Assembly (NCBI RefSeq): GCF_000757885.1
Contig: NZ_JQCR01000003.1
Span: forward strand, 310,001 to 374,000
From: Paenibacillus wynnii
GTDB taxonomy: Bacteria > Bacillota > Bacilli > Paenibacillales > Paenibacillaceae
DNA length: 64,000 nucleotides
Direction: 5' to 3'
Both the position numbers and the translations under genes were made by a program. How positions within the stretch are numbered: the first letter of the stretch is position 1; each line of letters opens with the position of its first letter. The notes below the pieces were generated by a model. That model saw only the letters and a list, made by a program, of their open reading frames with translations. It did no database searches and was not told where the DNA came from. Below, piece after piece: positions 25,495 to 34,819 of this stretch.

Positions 25495-26240
25495 AAGAGC
25501 CGAATAAAGGCGGAGGATTCTGGAATAATCTGAGACAAGGCGGAATGCCGTCCGCAATTGCATCTATGAGGGGTGGAGAGTCTGCTCAACAAACCGCTCA
25601 GCAGATGGCTTTTATTCGTTCCTTGATGCGCGAGAAGCGGCGGCCTGAAGTACTGCATACTCCGCTGTCAGAACTGGAGACGGTTATATTTGATCTCGAG
25701 ACTACGGGTTTTTCACATCAGCATGGCGATGAGATTATGTCCTTTGGAGCTATTAAGGTAATCGGGCAAGAAATTAAGGAAGACGAGTGCTTTTATACAC
25801 TGGTTAACTGTCAAACCCAAATCCCTACGAATATTACGGAGTTAACCGGTATTTCGGGAGAAATGACACGGGAAGCTCCTTCCTTAATGGACTGTCTTCA
25901 TAACTTTATGTCTTTTGTAGGGCAAAATGTTATGGTTGCTCATGCGAGTACCCATGATAAGTCATTTCTTAATGCTGCTCTGTGGAAAACATCGAAGGTT
26001 CAGCTTACCAACAGGGTACTGGATACCATGATGCTTGCCCGTTGGCTGGAGCCTCATCGTGCAAGTTATAACCTTGATGAACTGCTTAGTGAACACGGAA
26101 TACCGATCTACGGGCGACACAATGCTCTGGAGGATTCCAAAATGACAGCTAAATTATGGGTTTCTTATCTTAAGGAAATCGCCCAGCGGCGTCAAGTAGA
26201 TACATTGGGAGATCTTTATGCTTATTTAAGCAGAGCATGA
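25491..26240 (+). CDS. DEDDh 3'-5' exonuclease (DnaQ/epsilon-like)
   Basis: 249 residues with a DnaQ-type exonuclease domain: ExoI FDLETTGF (residues about 65-72), ExoII VAHASTHDKSFL, ExoIII HNALEDSKMTAKLW. The first 60 residues are extra and basic. Such stand-alone proteins may proofread, repair or trim RNA. ATG overlaps the upstream stop (ATGA), so the two proteins are made together. The pair DUF294 plus DnaQ-like exonuclease recurs in many bacteria, from memory. The 3' end overlaps the converging M67 gene. Confidence 0.9.
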   Translation: MKEPNKGGGFWNNLRQGGMPSAIASMRGGESAQQTAQQMAFIRSLMREKRRPEVLHTPLSELETVIFDLETTGFSHQHGDEIMSFGAIKVIGQEIKEDECFYTLVNCQTQIPTNITELTGISGEMTREAPSLMDCLHNFMSFVGQNVMVAHASTHDKSFLNAALWKTSKVQLTNRVLDTMMLARWLEPHRASYNLDELLSEHGIPIYGRHNALEDSKMTAKLWVSYLKEIAQRRQVDTLGDLYAYLSRA

Positions 26241-26695
26241 ATAGGGGCTTGTACAAGACGAAGGGACAACTTTCCGTTAGAGTCCCTCCGGCGATCGATA
26301 TGGTATCCATTCACAAGGGGGATGTTAGTATTTCTTCCAAGTGATCCAATTAAGTAAACGAGAAATTCGGGGCCTAGGGCAGGCAATCCCCTTAGATCAG
26401 CTAGAGAAGGATTAGGCGCTGATTTAGGGTGGGAGTGGAACAGACCGATTGGGCCCGGTTCAAGATAAAGAGCTCCCACCCAATCCCTGGGATCAGGGAT
26501 GAAAGCGTGCAGCGGGTCAGGCGCTACGTTGCGAAGAGGCACATACGTTTCGATTCGCATGCCCCCCGCTGCGGCAGCTCCCAGCAGGATTCCGCAGGCT
26601 TCATGCGGATAACAGGACAGCAGGTGCTCCCCCAGTGCTTGCTGTACGGAATGTGCCAGCTCTATGGGCTGGATATTTCCCTGGAATGCTGTCAT
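26222..26695 (-). CDS. M67 family (JAMM/Mov34) metallopeptidase
   Basis: 157 residues. The JAMM zinc site is complete: Glu in PHEACGILLG, HSHP at about residue 91-94 and S-x2-D in PSLADLRG. Bacterial JAMM proteins can cleave C-terminal tails from ubiquitin-like or sulfur-carrier proteins, for example in cysteine or thio-cofactor pathways. No sulfur-carrier gene is adjacent. ATG with AGGGGTG upstream. Its last 19 bases overlap the exonuclease gene tail to tail. Confidence 0.92.
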   Translation of the reverse strand: MTAFQGNIQPIELAHSVQQALGEHLLSCYPHEACGILLGAAAAGGMRIETYVPLRNVAPDPLHAFIPDPRDWVGALYLEPGPIGLFHSHPKSAPNPSLADLRGLPALGPEFLVYLIGSLGRNTNIPLVNGYHIDRRRDSNGKLSLRLVQAPIHALLK

Positions 26696-26762
26696 GTTTC
26701 ACCCCTCTCTCTTCATTGGGTTCCGTCTCTGACGGAATCTCTTTTTTTATCCCTTTTTAGGT

Positions 26763-26790
26763 TTGAATCTTCGGTCAATGGGGGTACAAT
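26763..26790 (+). promoter_or_regulatory. Probable promoter of the ResA-like gene
   Basis: TTGAAT (26763-26768), a 16-base spacer and TACAAT (26785-26790), about 40 bases before the ATG. Confidence 0.5.
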
Positions 26791-26828
26791 AGGAGAAACT
26801 ATCCCATTTGCAAAGGACAGACACCCTC

Positions 26829-27392
26829 ATGAAAGCTGTTAATAAACGTAATTTAACGGTTATTGCTCTTGTTGTTTTTCTTGCTGTCCTTGCGCTTTGG
26901 CGTAATAATCCTGCGGAGTCTGTATCTGTTTTTGAACAGCAGAATGAATCTATAGCAGGGAATGCTGTGAAGTCTGGTCAGCTCGCCCCTGAATCTACTC
27001 TGCAGGGGGACGGTGGCAAAACCTACACCATCGGGGGACCCAAGGAAAAAGCTGTCCTATTGAATTTTTGGGCATCCTGGTGTGAACCTTGTAAGATGGA
27101 GGCTCCGGAACTCAATGCATTAGCAGAGAAATACAAGGATTCATTGGACATTTATGGGATTAATGTGACCAGTCATGATTATAAACCCAACGCAGAACGT
27201 TTTATAAAAAAATATAGTCTGACATTTCCGGTCATGTTTGACCTAAAGGGTGACGTCTTTGCCCAATACCATGGCATTGCATTTCCAACGAACGTGCTAA
27301 TTGACAAGAATGGAGTCATTTCCGAGATTGTTCTGGGATTGTTGACACCAGAGGAACTGGAAGAGAAAATCAAGGCTGTAACAGAACCGTAG
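26829..27392 (+). CDS. ResA-like membrane-anchored thioredoxin-fold protein
   Basis: 187 residues. One N-terminal helix (LTVIALVVFLAVLALW) anchors it outside the membrane. The redox site is WASWCEPCKMEAPEL (CEPC), as in ResA/TlpA proteins that reduce apocytochrome c or other exported thiols; FPTNVLIDKNGVI holds the conserved cis-proline region. ATG 26829 has AAAGGA upstream; a TTG at 26808 would add seven residues. No cytochrome-maturation partner genes are beside it. Confidence 0.9.
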   Translation: MKAVNKRNLTVIALVVFLAVLALWRNNPAESVSVFEQQNESIAGNAVKSGQLAPESTLQGDGGKTYTIGGPKEKAVLLNFWASWCEPCKMEAPELNALAEKYKDSLDIYGINVTSHDYKPNAERFIKKYSLTFPVMFDLKGDVFAQYHGIAFPTNVLIDKNGVISEIVLGLLTPEELEEKIKAVTEP

Positions 27393-27442
27393 TTTTTATC
27401 AGAATAGCATAAATGACTCGAGAACGTGAATCATGAATCAAA

Positions 27443-27494
27443 TAACACCCCCAATGAGCTGATGTGGTTGAACCAGCTCATCGGGGGTGTTTGT
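27443..27494 (+). terminator. Bidirectional terminator
   Basis: AACACCCCC-ATGAGCTG pairs with CAGCTCAT-GGGGGTGTT around a 12-base loop, T-rich on both strands. It separates the converging ResA-like and cimA genes. Confidence 0.92.
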
Positions 27495-27513
27495 ATACCA
27501 AGCTCGATATTAT

Positions 27514-29133
27514 TTAATGATTGACCAGTCCTCTAGGTTCTCTTTCCGTGTTTGCGTCGTTTCCCTGAGAGATCTGTCCCAGAAGCGCATAGCGCATACT
27601 GTCTACAAGAGCCTCCCAGCTTGCTTCAATAACATTTCCGGATACACCCACGGTGCTCCAAGTATCTGCAAAGTTCTTGGATTCGATAAGTACTCGCACC
27701 TTAGCAGCAGTTTGATCTTTCTCATCAAGGACCCGCACCTTGTAATCCGATAGATGCATTTCCTTTAGTTGAGGGAAATAGGCCAGCAGTGCTTTACGTA
27801 GTGCGTTGTCCAGAGCATTTACCGGACCGTTGCCTTCCGCAGCCGTATATAGACTTTCGCCACCGACTTTTATTTTCACGAAGGCTTCGGAGATGACGGG
27901 TCTGCCGGCTGTTTTCTCTACAAGCATTTTGAAGGATTCGAAGGCAAACAGCTCATTCACTTCACCGGTGGCTTCACGAAGAAGCAGTTCCAGAGAGGCG
28001 TCTGCGCCCTCGAATTGATAACCTTGATGTTCTAGATCTTTGATCTTGTCGATAACTTTGCGCGCTTGTTCGCTGCTTGGGTCTAATGTCAATCCTATAT
28101 CCTGTGCTTTGGAGAGCACGTTGCTCTGACCCGCCAGCTCGGAGACTAGCACACGTTGCTTGTTTCCGACCTTTTCAGGTGCTATATGTTCATAGGTACG
28201 GGAATCCCGTAATATAGCTGATACATGGATACCGCCTTTATGAGCAAAAGCTGCCGCACCCACGTATGGCTGGTTTACAGGCATGTTGACATTTGCTACT
28301 TCGCTAATATAGCGCGCTGTATTTGTAAGTTGTGAAAGTGCTTCTTCAGGAATGCATTGGAGACCCATTTTGAGCTGCAGCGTGGGTAGGATAGAGCATA
28401 GATTAGCGTTCCCGCAGCGTTCACCGTACCCGTTGATCGTTCCCTGAACCTGTCGGACACCTGCACTGATAGCGCTTAGCGTATTGGCGACTGCCAGCTC
28501 ACAATCGTTATGAGTATGAATGCCTAACTGTGCTCCTGAAAGCTGAAGTGACACAGTGGAGATAATGTCATGTACTTCCTGCGGTAATGTACCACCGTTC
28601 GTATCACACATAGTAAGCCAATCGGCTCCGGCTTCCCGTGCTTTGGCGAGAACAGCAGCAGCATACTCCGGATTGTGCTTATAGCCGTCGAAGAAATGTT
28701 CAGCATCGAAAATAACTTCGAGCCCGTTGCGCTTAAGGTACGAGATCGAATCGCCGATCATGGCGAGGTTTTCTTCCAAGGTCGTTTGGAGTGCCGTATG
28801 CACATGGAAGTCCCATGATTTGCCGACTAGCGTGACTGCCGGGACACCTGCATCGATCATTCTCTTCAGGTTGTCATCTTGCTCGGCAAGTGAATTTTTG
28901 CGGCGGGTGCTGCCGAATGCGGTGATTTTTGCATTCAAATGCAGGTCTTTGACTCTTTTGAAAAATTCAATGTCTTTATTGTTGCTTCCCGGTATGCCAC
29001 CTTCAATATAGTGCACACCCAGATCATCAAGTTTCTTGGCGATTTTTAACTTATCATCAGCCGAAAGACTGATACCTTCGCCTTGGGTGCCGTCACGAAG
29101 AGTTGTATCGAAGATGGAGATGGACTTAGACAT
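27514..29133 (-). CDS. cimA: (R)-citramalate synthase
   Basis: 539 residues, the length of CimA rather than LeuA. It condenses pyruvate with acetyl-CoA in the threonine-independent isoleucine route. The TIM barrel opens FDTTLRDGTQGEGISLS, with the metal site HTHND and the family signature GTINGYGERCGNANL; the C-terminal third is the regulatory LeuA dimer domain (AAEGNGPVNALDNALRKAL). ATG with AAGGAGG six bases upstream. Isolated from other branched-chain genes, with no T-box leader seen upstream. Confidence 0.94.
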   Translation of the reverse strand: MSKSISIFDTTLRDGTQGEGISLSADDKLKIAKKLDDLGVHYIEGGIPGSNNKDIEFFKRVKDLHLNAKITAFGSTRRKNSLAEQDDNLKRMIDAGVPAVTLVGKSWDFHVHTALQTTLEENLAMIGDSISYLKRNGLEVIFDAEHFFDGYKHNPEYAAAVLAKAREAGADWLTMCDTNGGTLPQEVHDIISTVSLQLSGAQLGIHTHNDCELAVANTLSAISAGVRQVQGTINGYGERCGNANLCSILPTLQLKMGLQCIPEEALSQLTNTARYISEVANVNMPVNQPYVGAAAFAHKGGIHVSAILRDSRTYEHIAPEKVGNKQRVLVSELAGQSNVLSKAQDIGLTLDPSSEQARKVIDKIKDLEHQGYQFEGADASLELLLREATGEVNELFAFESFKMLVEKTAGRPVISEAFVKIKVGGESLYTAAEGNGPVNALDNALRKALLAYFPQLKEMHLSDYKVRVLDEKDQTAAKVRVLIESKNFADTWSTVGVSGNVIEASWEALVDSMRYALLGQISQGNDANTEREPRGLVNH

Positions 29134-29289
29134 GAGAGTCCTCCTTAAGGGAAATGAATTTTTATATTATATCATTTTTACGCGGGAATGTAACAAAGAA
29201 CTTTGCAGACTTCCTCTATATTGACCTTAGGGTTGGGTAGGGGTATTCTAAATTGGACAATAGAAACCATAGATAAGAAGGTAGATATT

Positions 29290-30582
29290 GTGCAGAATGT
29301 AGATCAATATTATCCCACGAGCGGCAGGGTAATCCTGCATGTGGATATGAACGCTTTTTATTGCTCTGTCCACGAAGCCGAGGACCCGGACCAATACCGG
29401 GGGAAACCAACTGCGGTTGCGGGCAGTGTTGAACTGAGGAAGGGGATCATTGTAACCTGTTCCTATGTTGCGCGGAGACTGGGGATTTCAACGGGGATGC
29501 AGGTGCAGAAAGCGCTCCGGATCTGTCCCTCACTGATGGTAATTAAACCGGACTTTCATCTATATCGTAAATATTCCAATGCGTTCATGCAAATAGCATA
29601 CAGTTATACACCCATGCTTGAGGCCGTTTCTATTGATGAATGCTATCTGGATATTACAGGATCGAAGCAGTTTGGTACGCCATTAGAGATTGCGGAGAGT
29701 ATTCAGCGACGTATTATGGAAGAGCTTAGTCTGCCGTGCTCCATCGGGATTGCCCCTAACAAGCTGCTGGCCAAAATCGCATCTGATCTGAAAAAACCGA
29801 ATGGTATTTCCGTGCTGCGTTTACGGGATGTCGCAAAAGTCCTATGGGATAAGCCTTGTAATGAGATGTTCGGGATTGGCGACAGAACCGCTGAGAAGCT
29901 GCGTAAGCTTGGAATCTACAGTATAGGACAGCTGGCTGCAGCTGAAGAGGGGATGCTGATTCAAAACTTCGGCGTCTTGGGTTCTTGGCTGAAGCGAGCT
30001 GGCAATGGGGTTGATCACTCCTTAGTGAATCCGGAGCGGGAGCAGAGCAAGTCTATAGGGCACACAACAACACTGCCAAGGGATGTATTAGGTATTGTTG
30101 AGGCCCGGCCGATACTGCTTAATCTGTGTGATCAAGTAGCGCGAAGACTTCGGCGGCAGAGCCTAATGGCATCAGGGATTCAACTCACGATCCGTACTCC
30201 GGATATGAAGACCATAACTCGTTCCTGCCAACTGGATACGGTATCTGAAAGTGCTGAAGATATATATAAAGCAGTCTGTAATCTGTTTATAAAGCACTGG
30301 AAGGCTGAGAAGCCTGTAAGATTACTGGGTGTGACTTTGCAGGGTCTAAAAGCGAAAGAAGAATCCGCCATCCAATTAGATTTATTTGATTATGAACGCC
30401 AGCCAAAGAAGGAATCCTTAAACAAGGCTATGGATATGCTTCGCAACAAGTTCGGGGAGAATGCTGTATTGACGGCAGGCATGCTAAGTGACACACATTC
30501 AGCGCGTTTGCGAAATCATAAGGAACGCGGAACCTCCCTGCAGAAGGATAATTTAAAGGATATAGATCATGATAATGTATGA
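29290..30582 (+). CDS. dinB: Y-family DNA polymerase (DinB/Pol IV)
   Basis: About 430 residues. Catalytic carboxylates are in ILHVDMNAFYCSV and SIDECYLDITGS; the helix-hairpin-helix region reads FGIGDRTAEKLRKLGI, then the little-finger domain. QLDLF near the C-terminus is a classic beta-clamp binding peptide. It performs error-prone bypass of DNA lesions. GTG at 29290 has AAGG eight bases upstream; the frame extends to 29203 but has no better start. No LexA-type GAAC-N4-GTTC box was seen in the gap upstream. Confidence 0.93.
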   Translation: MQNVDQYYPTSGRVILHVDMNAFYCSVHEAEDPDQYRGKPTAVAGSVELRKGIIVTCSYVARRLGISTGMQVQKALRICPSLMVIKPDFHLYRKYSNAFMQIAYSYTPMLEAVSIDECYLDITGSKQFGTPLEIAESIQRRIMEELSLPCSIGIAPNKLLAKIASDLKKPNGISVLRLRDVAKVLWDKPCNEMFGIGDRTAEKLRKLGIYSIGQLAAAEEGMLIQNFGVLGSWLKRAGNGVDHSLVNPEREQSKSIGHTTTLPRDVLGIVEARPILLNLCDQVARRLRRQSLMASGIQLTIRTPDMKTITRSCQLDTVSESAEDIYKAVCNLFIKHWKAEKPVRLLGVTLQGLKAKEESAIQLDLFDYERQPKKESLNKAMDMLRNKFGENAVLTAGMLSDTHSARLRNHKERGTSLQKDNLKDIDHDNV

Positions 30583-30654
30583 CACGCAGGATCTAAAGCG
30601 TGTAAATTAAGTTGCCGTATATTGCGTCAGAAATGCAAACGTCTTGAAAACCCA

Positions 30655-30683
30655 TTGAAATTGAAGTCTATTTATATTAATAT
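30655..30683 (+). promoter_or_regulatory. Probable ferredoxin promoter
   Basis: TTGAAA (30655-30660), a 17-base spacer and TAATAT (30678-30683). Confidence 0.55.
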
Positions 30684-30723
30684 GAGAAAAATAACACGCT
30701 GCTATAAGGCGTTGTATGTTTAA

Positions 30724-30984
<261 letters not shown>

Positions 30985-31015
30985 TCATTCTGTAAGTTAG
31001 TATTGTAAGATTACG

Positions 31016-31063
31016 AGAGACATCCCGTTTGCCGGCTTCATTCGGCTGGGATGTCTTTTTTTA
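31016..31063 (+). terminator. Ferredoxin terminator
   Basis: AGACATCCC and TGCCGG pair with TTCGGC and GGGATGTCT, followed by seven T. Confidence 0.92.
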
Positions 31064-31118
31064 TTAGCCGGTTATGCCGATATATTAAGGAAGATATCAT
31101 TACATGACGGAGGTTCCG

Positions 31119-32543
31119 ATGAAAAACTCGCAGCACCTCAAGGCATATGTACAGATGCACCCTGATAATAAGATGGCATGGTACTTGCTTGGTAAGGAAT
31201 ATTATAAGAATGGCCAGGAAGGTAAAGCGAATTACTGTTTCAATGAAGCTGGAGAGGTGTATGAGGCGTTCGAGCATAGCAAGGTGCCTGGTGAAGTCCT
31301 GCGGGAATATGAAGAGGGACTGATGAGAGCGGACCAACAGCGTCAATTAAGCAAGCTTAAAGTCCGCCGATGGCTTCTGGGGTTGATGCTACTACTTCTG
31401 CTCATAATGCCATCATACGTCTCCACGGATACATACATAGATAAAGAAACTGGGAAGGCACCGGCAAATAATCTTGCAGCGGATACGGCATCTACACCTA
31501 CTCTCAATGAACTCACTCCTGAAGCTGAGACTGCTGAATTTCTATTCACAGCAGAGGAAGTAAATGGGGTTGCTTCCGGGAAGGCGTTCATGAATATTCT
31601 GCAGAATAAAAATACACCTTCTCGAATAGCTGTGTTAGGTCTTGAACGTTCTGGTAAATGGCTGCTCTGGAAGGAGAAGCTTCCTCTTAAATTTACAGTG
31701 GCGAAAACAGATGACGGGCAAGCAACGTATCAAACCTACGATCCGGCAGCCTGTTCATGTCAACCTCCAGAGCATGGAGAGCTGACGGCAAAGGCAGCAC
31801 AGTGGCAGGAACAGCAGGTAGAGAAGGCAGCGTTGTGGAGCTCAATTAGAGCCTTCAATAACAGTAAAGGGCGCCCACCTGCTTCACTGAAGGAGCTGGC
31901 CGGCCCCTTCCCGGGGAATTGGCTGGCAGGTACCACTCCTGCGATGAAGAAATCCTTCATGCCGCTTAAGAAAGCTGCTGCAGCCAGTACCTCAACCCTT
32001 CCGGCAACTCCAGATAAGCCGCTCTCCTCTGAAGGAGCTTCTGGGGGAACAGTTGCCACTCCATCTGCAGCAATAAGCGAAGCGGGACTGCCGTTTCTGT
32101 CAGATCCGCTAACAATCATTGTGGATAAACAAAAATACCGTCTGGCTGTGACCAGCGGTTCTATAATTCTACGAAACTATGAGGTAGGTCTTGGCGGCAA
32201 TAAAACACCGGAAGGAAGCTTTGTTATATCCGATAAGGTCGTTAATCCGAACGGTCATGACAATGGTGAATTTGGCAGTCGGGGATTACAATTATCGGAC
32301 AGCAACTATGCCATTCACGGTACAAATGAGCCTGAAAGTGTAGGGAAGGATGAATCACTGGGCTGTATAAGGATGAAGCGTGAGGATGTGGAGGAGTTGT
32401 TTGCGCTAGTACCGAGAGGTACAAAGGTGCAAATTAGTAAAGGGGTTCTGCCCGCTGAGCTGTTAGTACCGAAGGAGCGCTTCTCCCCCTCTGCAACTCA
32501 GAACCAGACCAACCCCCGCAAAGTATATCATTGGCTGAATTAA
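31119..32543 (+). CDS. Membrane-anchored L,D-transpeptidase (YkuD domain)
   Basis: About 474 residues. The N-terminal 65 residues look like TPR helices in the cytoplasm (HPDNKMAWYLLGKEYYKNGQEGKA), then one membrane helix (WLLGLMLLLLLIMPSYV), a long Ala/Pro/Thr-rich outer linker and a C-terminal YkuD domain from about residue 330. The catalytic motif is HGTNEP followed by SLGCIRM (active Cys). Such enzymes make 3-3 cross-links or otherwise edit peptidoglycan. ATG 31119 has GGAGG five bases upstream; ATG 31104 is an in-frame alternative. Confidence 0.9.
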   Translation: MKNSQHLKAYVQMHPDNKMAWYLLGKEYYKNGQEGKANYCFNEAGEVYEAFEHSKVPGEVLREYEEGLMRADQQRQLSKLKVRRWLLGLMLLLLLIMPSYVSTDTYIDKETGKAPANNLAADTASTPTLNELTPEAETAEFLFTAEEVNGVASGKAFMNILQNKNTPSRIAVLGLERSGKWLLWKEKLPLKFTVAKTDDGQATYQTYDPAACSCQPPEHGELTAKAAQWQEQQVEKAALWSSIRAFNNSKGRPPASLKELAGPFPGNWLAGTTPAMKKSFMPLKKAAAASTSTLPATPDKPLSSEGASGGTVATPSAAISEAGLPFLSDPLTIIVDKQKYRLAVTSGSIILRNYEVGLGGNKTPEGSFVISDKVVNPNGHDNGEFGSRGLQLSDSNYAIHGTNEPESVGKDESLGCIRMKREDVEELFALVPRGTKVQISKGVLPAELLVPKERFSPSATQNQTNPRKVYHWLN

Positions 32544-32677
32544 TTACCCGCTACAATTAATAAGACAATGATTAGAAGTACGAGTAATACAAGGCTTACT
32601 CCTACCCATAGAATTGCCCTACGGTTCACATCTTCTTTCTTCTGCTGCAATGTGGGAGGTTTACGTTTAGTTGACAT
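32540..32677 (-). CDS. Small single-helix membrane protein (45 aa)
   Basis: ATG at 32675-32677, TAA at 32540-32542. A basic N-terminus (MSTKRKPPTLQQKKEDVNRR) is followed by one hydrophobic helix, ILWVGVSLVLLVLLIIVLLIV. AAGG lies nine bases before the start. Its last bases overlap the stop of the converging L,D-transpeptidase gene by four. No family recognised. Confidence 0.62.
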   Translation of the reverse strand: MSTKRKPPTLQQKKEDVNRRAILWVGVSLVLLVLLIIVLLIVAGN

Positions 32678-32721
32678 ACAGCTCTACCTTCTTTCTCTAT
32701 TCATCGGTGGTTACCCTTACA

Positions 32722-32750
32722 TTGTAATTCGTTTGTAAGAAAAATACTAT
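32722..32750 (+). promoter_or_regulatory. Probable pyrD promoter
   Basis: TTGTAA (32722-32727), a 17-base spacer and TACTAT (32745-32750). Transcription would start near 32757, at the PyrR-site-like sequence discussed in findings, leaving a leader of about 130 bases. Confidence 0.5.
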
Positions 32751-32884
32751 ACTCTGTAGAGAGGTCCCAAGAATCGTAGGGGCAAAAAACTTTTCTTTTC
32801 AACTGGAAAAGGCTAAAATTAAGAAGAAACCTACAGAACCAGGGGAAACGACATAGTAATGGACCCCTTGAAGGAGCGAGAGCG

Positions 32885-33979
32885 GTGTTGTATCGTAATA
32901 TTGCCAAACCTTTTTTCTTTAAAATGGACCCGGAAAAGGCGCACCATCTCGTCGTAGGCGGTCTGGAGAAATCATCAGCTCTCCCAGGCGGTCGCGCAGC
33001 TTTACGTTTAATGTATGGTGTTCCTGAAACGGCTGATCTATCGATAGATCTGTTCGGGCAGCATTTTCCGACCCCGGTGGGACTGGCGGCCGGACTCGAC
33101 AAGAACGCCCAGGCGGTTGAAGGCTTCTCTTCCATTGGCTTTGGGTTTATGGAGGTTGGGACGGTAACCCCTAAAGGACAGCCGGGTAATGAGAGCCCGC
33201 GGTTGTTCCGTCTTCCCTCGGACGAAGCGCTTATTAATCGCATGGGCTTCAATAATGAGGGTGCGGAGAGTATGGCTCAGCGGCTTAAAAAGATCACAAA
33301 ACGTCCCATTCCGATTGCGGTGAATATAGGGCGAAATAAAGCTACAAGCAATGATGCGGCTCATGAGGATTATCGACAGTGTATCCGTACCCTATACCCG
33401 TACGGTGATTTTTTTGTGGTAAATATCAGTTCGCCTAACACACCTGATTTACGCAGTCTTCAGCATGGCAGTGAATTGTCATTTCTGTTAAGCCAGGTTA
33501 AAGAAGAGATGGACGTTCAGCGTCAGGCTAACGGCATTCGTAAGAGTCTGTTGGTCAAGATTGCACCGGACGTTACTGCTTCGGAGCTAGAGTACATGGT
33601 ACATACGCTGACAGAAACCGGAATGGACGGGATCATTGCTACCAATACAACGATTAGCCGTGAAGGCTTGAAGCATTCAAGTGCCGGAGAGACCGGAGGC
33701 TTAAGCGGCAGGCCGCTGCGGGATCGTTCAACGGAGATCATCCGCTCGATTTACCGTCAGACCGAAGGGAAGCTGCCTATTATAGGCTCTGGGGGTATTT
33801 TTACAAGCCAACATGCTTATGAGAAAATCCGGGCAGGCGCAAGTCTGGTCGAAATTTATACAGCCCTCATTTACGAAGGACCGGAAGTTAATCGCAGAAT
33901 TCATGCCGGACTGCGGCAATTGCTGCGGCGTGATGGATTCCGGAATATTTCGGAAGCAGTGGGTGCAGATCATCACTGA
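32885..33979 (+). CDS. pyrD: Dihydroorotate dehydrogenase (quinone), class 2
   Basis: 364 residues. It oxidises dihydroorotate to orotate in pyrimidine synthesis and passes electrons to membrane quinone. The class 2 marks are an N-terminal membrane-associating extension (YRNIAKPFFFKMDPEKAH) and a serine base in NISSPNTPDLR; GLAAGLDKN and GSGGIFT bind FMN. Bacillus subtilis uses class 1B with PyrK, which is absent here. GTG start with AAGGAG eight bases upstream. It is separate from other pyr genes and may be co-transcribed with the RelQ-like gene 27 bases later. Confidence 0.94.
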   Translation: MLYRNIAKPFFFKMDPEKAHHLVVGGLEKSSALPGGRAALRLMYGVPETADLSIDLFGQHFPTPVGLAAGLDKNAQAVEGFSSIGFGFMEVGTVTPKGQPGNESPRLFRLPSDEALINRMGFNNEGAESMAQRLKKITKRPIPIAVNIGRNKATSNDAAHEDYRQCIRTLYPYGDFFVVNISSPNTPDLRSLQHGSELSFLLSQVKEEMDVQRQANGIRKSLLVKIAPDVTASELEYMVHTLTETGMDGIIATNTTISREGLKHSSAGETGGLSGRPLRDRSTEIIRSIYRQTEGKLPIIGSGGIFTSQHAYEKIRAGASLVEIYTALIYEGPEVNRRIHAGLRQLLRRDGFRNISEAVGADHH

Positions 33980-34006
33980 AGGTGATTAGGACAGGAGGAC
34001 AGGAAG

Positions 34007-34819
34007 ATGGACGTCAGGGACTGGGGAACTTTTCTACTTCCATATGAACAGGCTGTGGAAGAACTGAAGGTTAAATTCAAAACGATGCGTTCGGAACTGA
34101 AAAAGAGAGAGGAATATACCCCGATCGAATTCGTGACCGGACGAGTCAAACGGCTGTCTAGTATTTTGGAAAAAGCACAGCGGCTAGATGTTAAAATGGA
34201 AGATCTGGAGACAGGCATCGAGGATATTGCAGGAATCCGCATCATGTGCCAATTTGTGGAGGATATCCGCAGAGTGGCCGAATTTATCCGAAATCGCAAG
34301 GATCTTGAGGTTCTTTACGAGAAGGATTACATCACTAATTATAAAGAGAGCGGTTACCGCAGCTTCCATATGATTATAAAATATCCTGTACAAACGGCTC
34401 TGGGACAAAAGATTGTACTGGCTGAAATTCAAATTCGCACACTGGCGATGAATTTCTGGGCCACCATTGAGCACTCTTTGAATTATAAATACCGGGAGAG
34501 TCTGCCGGACGAAATGCGGATTCGCTTGAAGACAGCAGCGGAAGCCGCGTCGATATTGGATAGTGAGATGTCCAGTATACGGGAAGAGATTCTCGAGGCA
34601 CAGAAGACTTTTGAGGAAAATTCCAATGCTACAACACAAGTGCTGAAAGCTATCCACCAATTGTATTTCTATCATCTAGTTAACGAAGCTATAGAATGCC
34701 AAGGGCGTTTTAACGAGATCTGGCAAGCGCAAGATATGGATGCTATGAAAGACTTGTTAGATCACGTAAGAAAACTGCTATCCGAGGCGAAGAAGGGCAG
34801 CCAGCCCTATGGCTTATGA
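34007..34819 (+). CDS. relQ: Small alarmone synthetase (RelQ/YjbM type)
   Basis: 270 residues with a synthetase domain and no hydrolase, TGS or ACT domain. Key motifs are PIEFVTGRVKRLSSILEKA, DIAGIRIMCQFVEDI, KESGYRSFHMII and EIQIRTLAMNFWATIEHSLNYKY, closely matching Bacillus YjbM. It makes ppGpp/pppGpp from ATP and GDP/GTP under stress. About 60 extra C-terminal residues extend past the usual end. ATG with AGGAGGACAGG upstream. It overlaps the DUF309 gene by 11 bases. Confidence 0.93.
   Translation: MDVRDWGTFLLPYEQAVEELKVKFKTMRSELKKREEYTPIEFVTGRVKRLSSILEKAQRLDVKMEDLETGIEDIAGIRIMCQFVEDIRRVAEFIRNRKDLEVLYEKDYITNYKESGYRSFHMIIKYPVQTALGQKIVLAEIQIRTLAMNFWATIEHSLNYKYRESLPDEMRIRLKTAAEAASILDSEMSSIREEILEAQKTFEENSNATTQVLKAIHQLYFYHLVNEAIECQGRFNEIWQAQDMDAMKDLLDHVRKLLSEAKKGSQPYGL

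Noticed and set aside
29134-29289. LexA box for dinB or T-box for cimA
   Set aside because: No GAAC-N4-GTTC element and no T-box consensus (AGGGTGG-type) in the shared gap.
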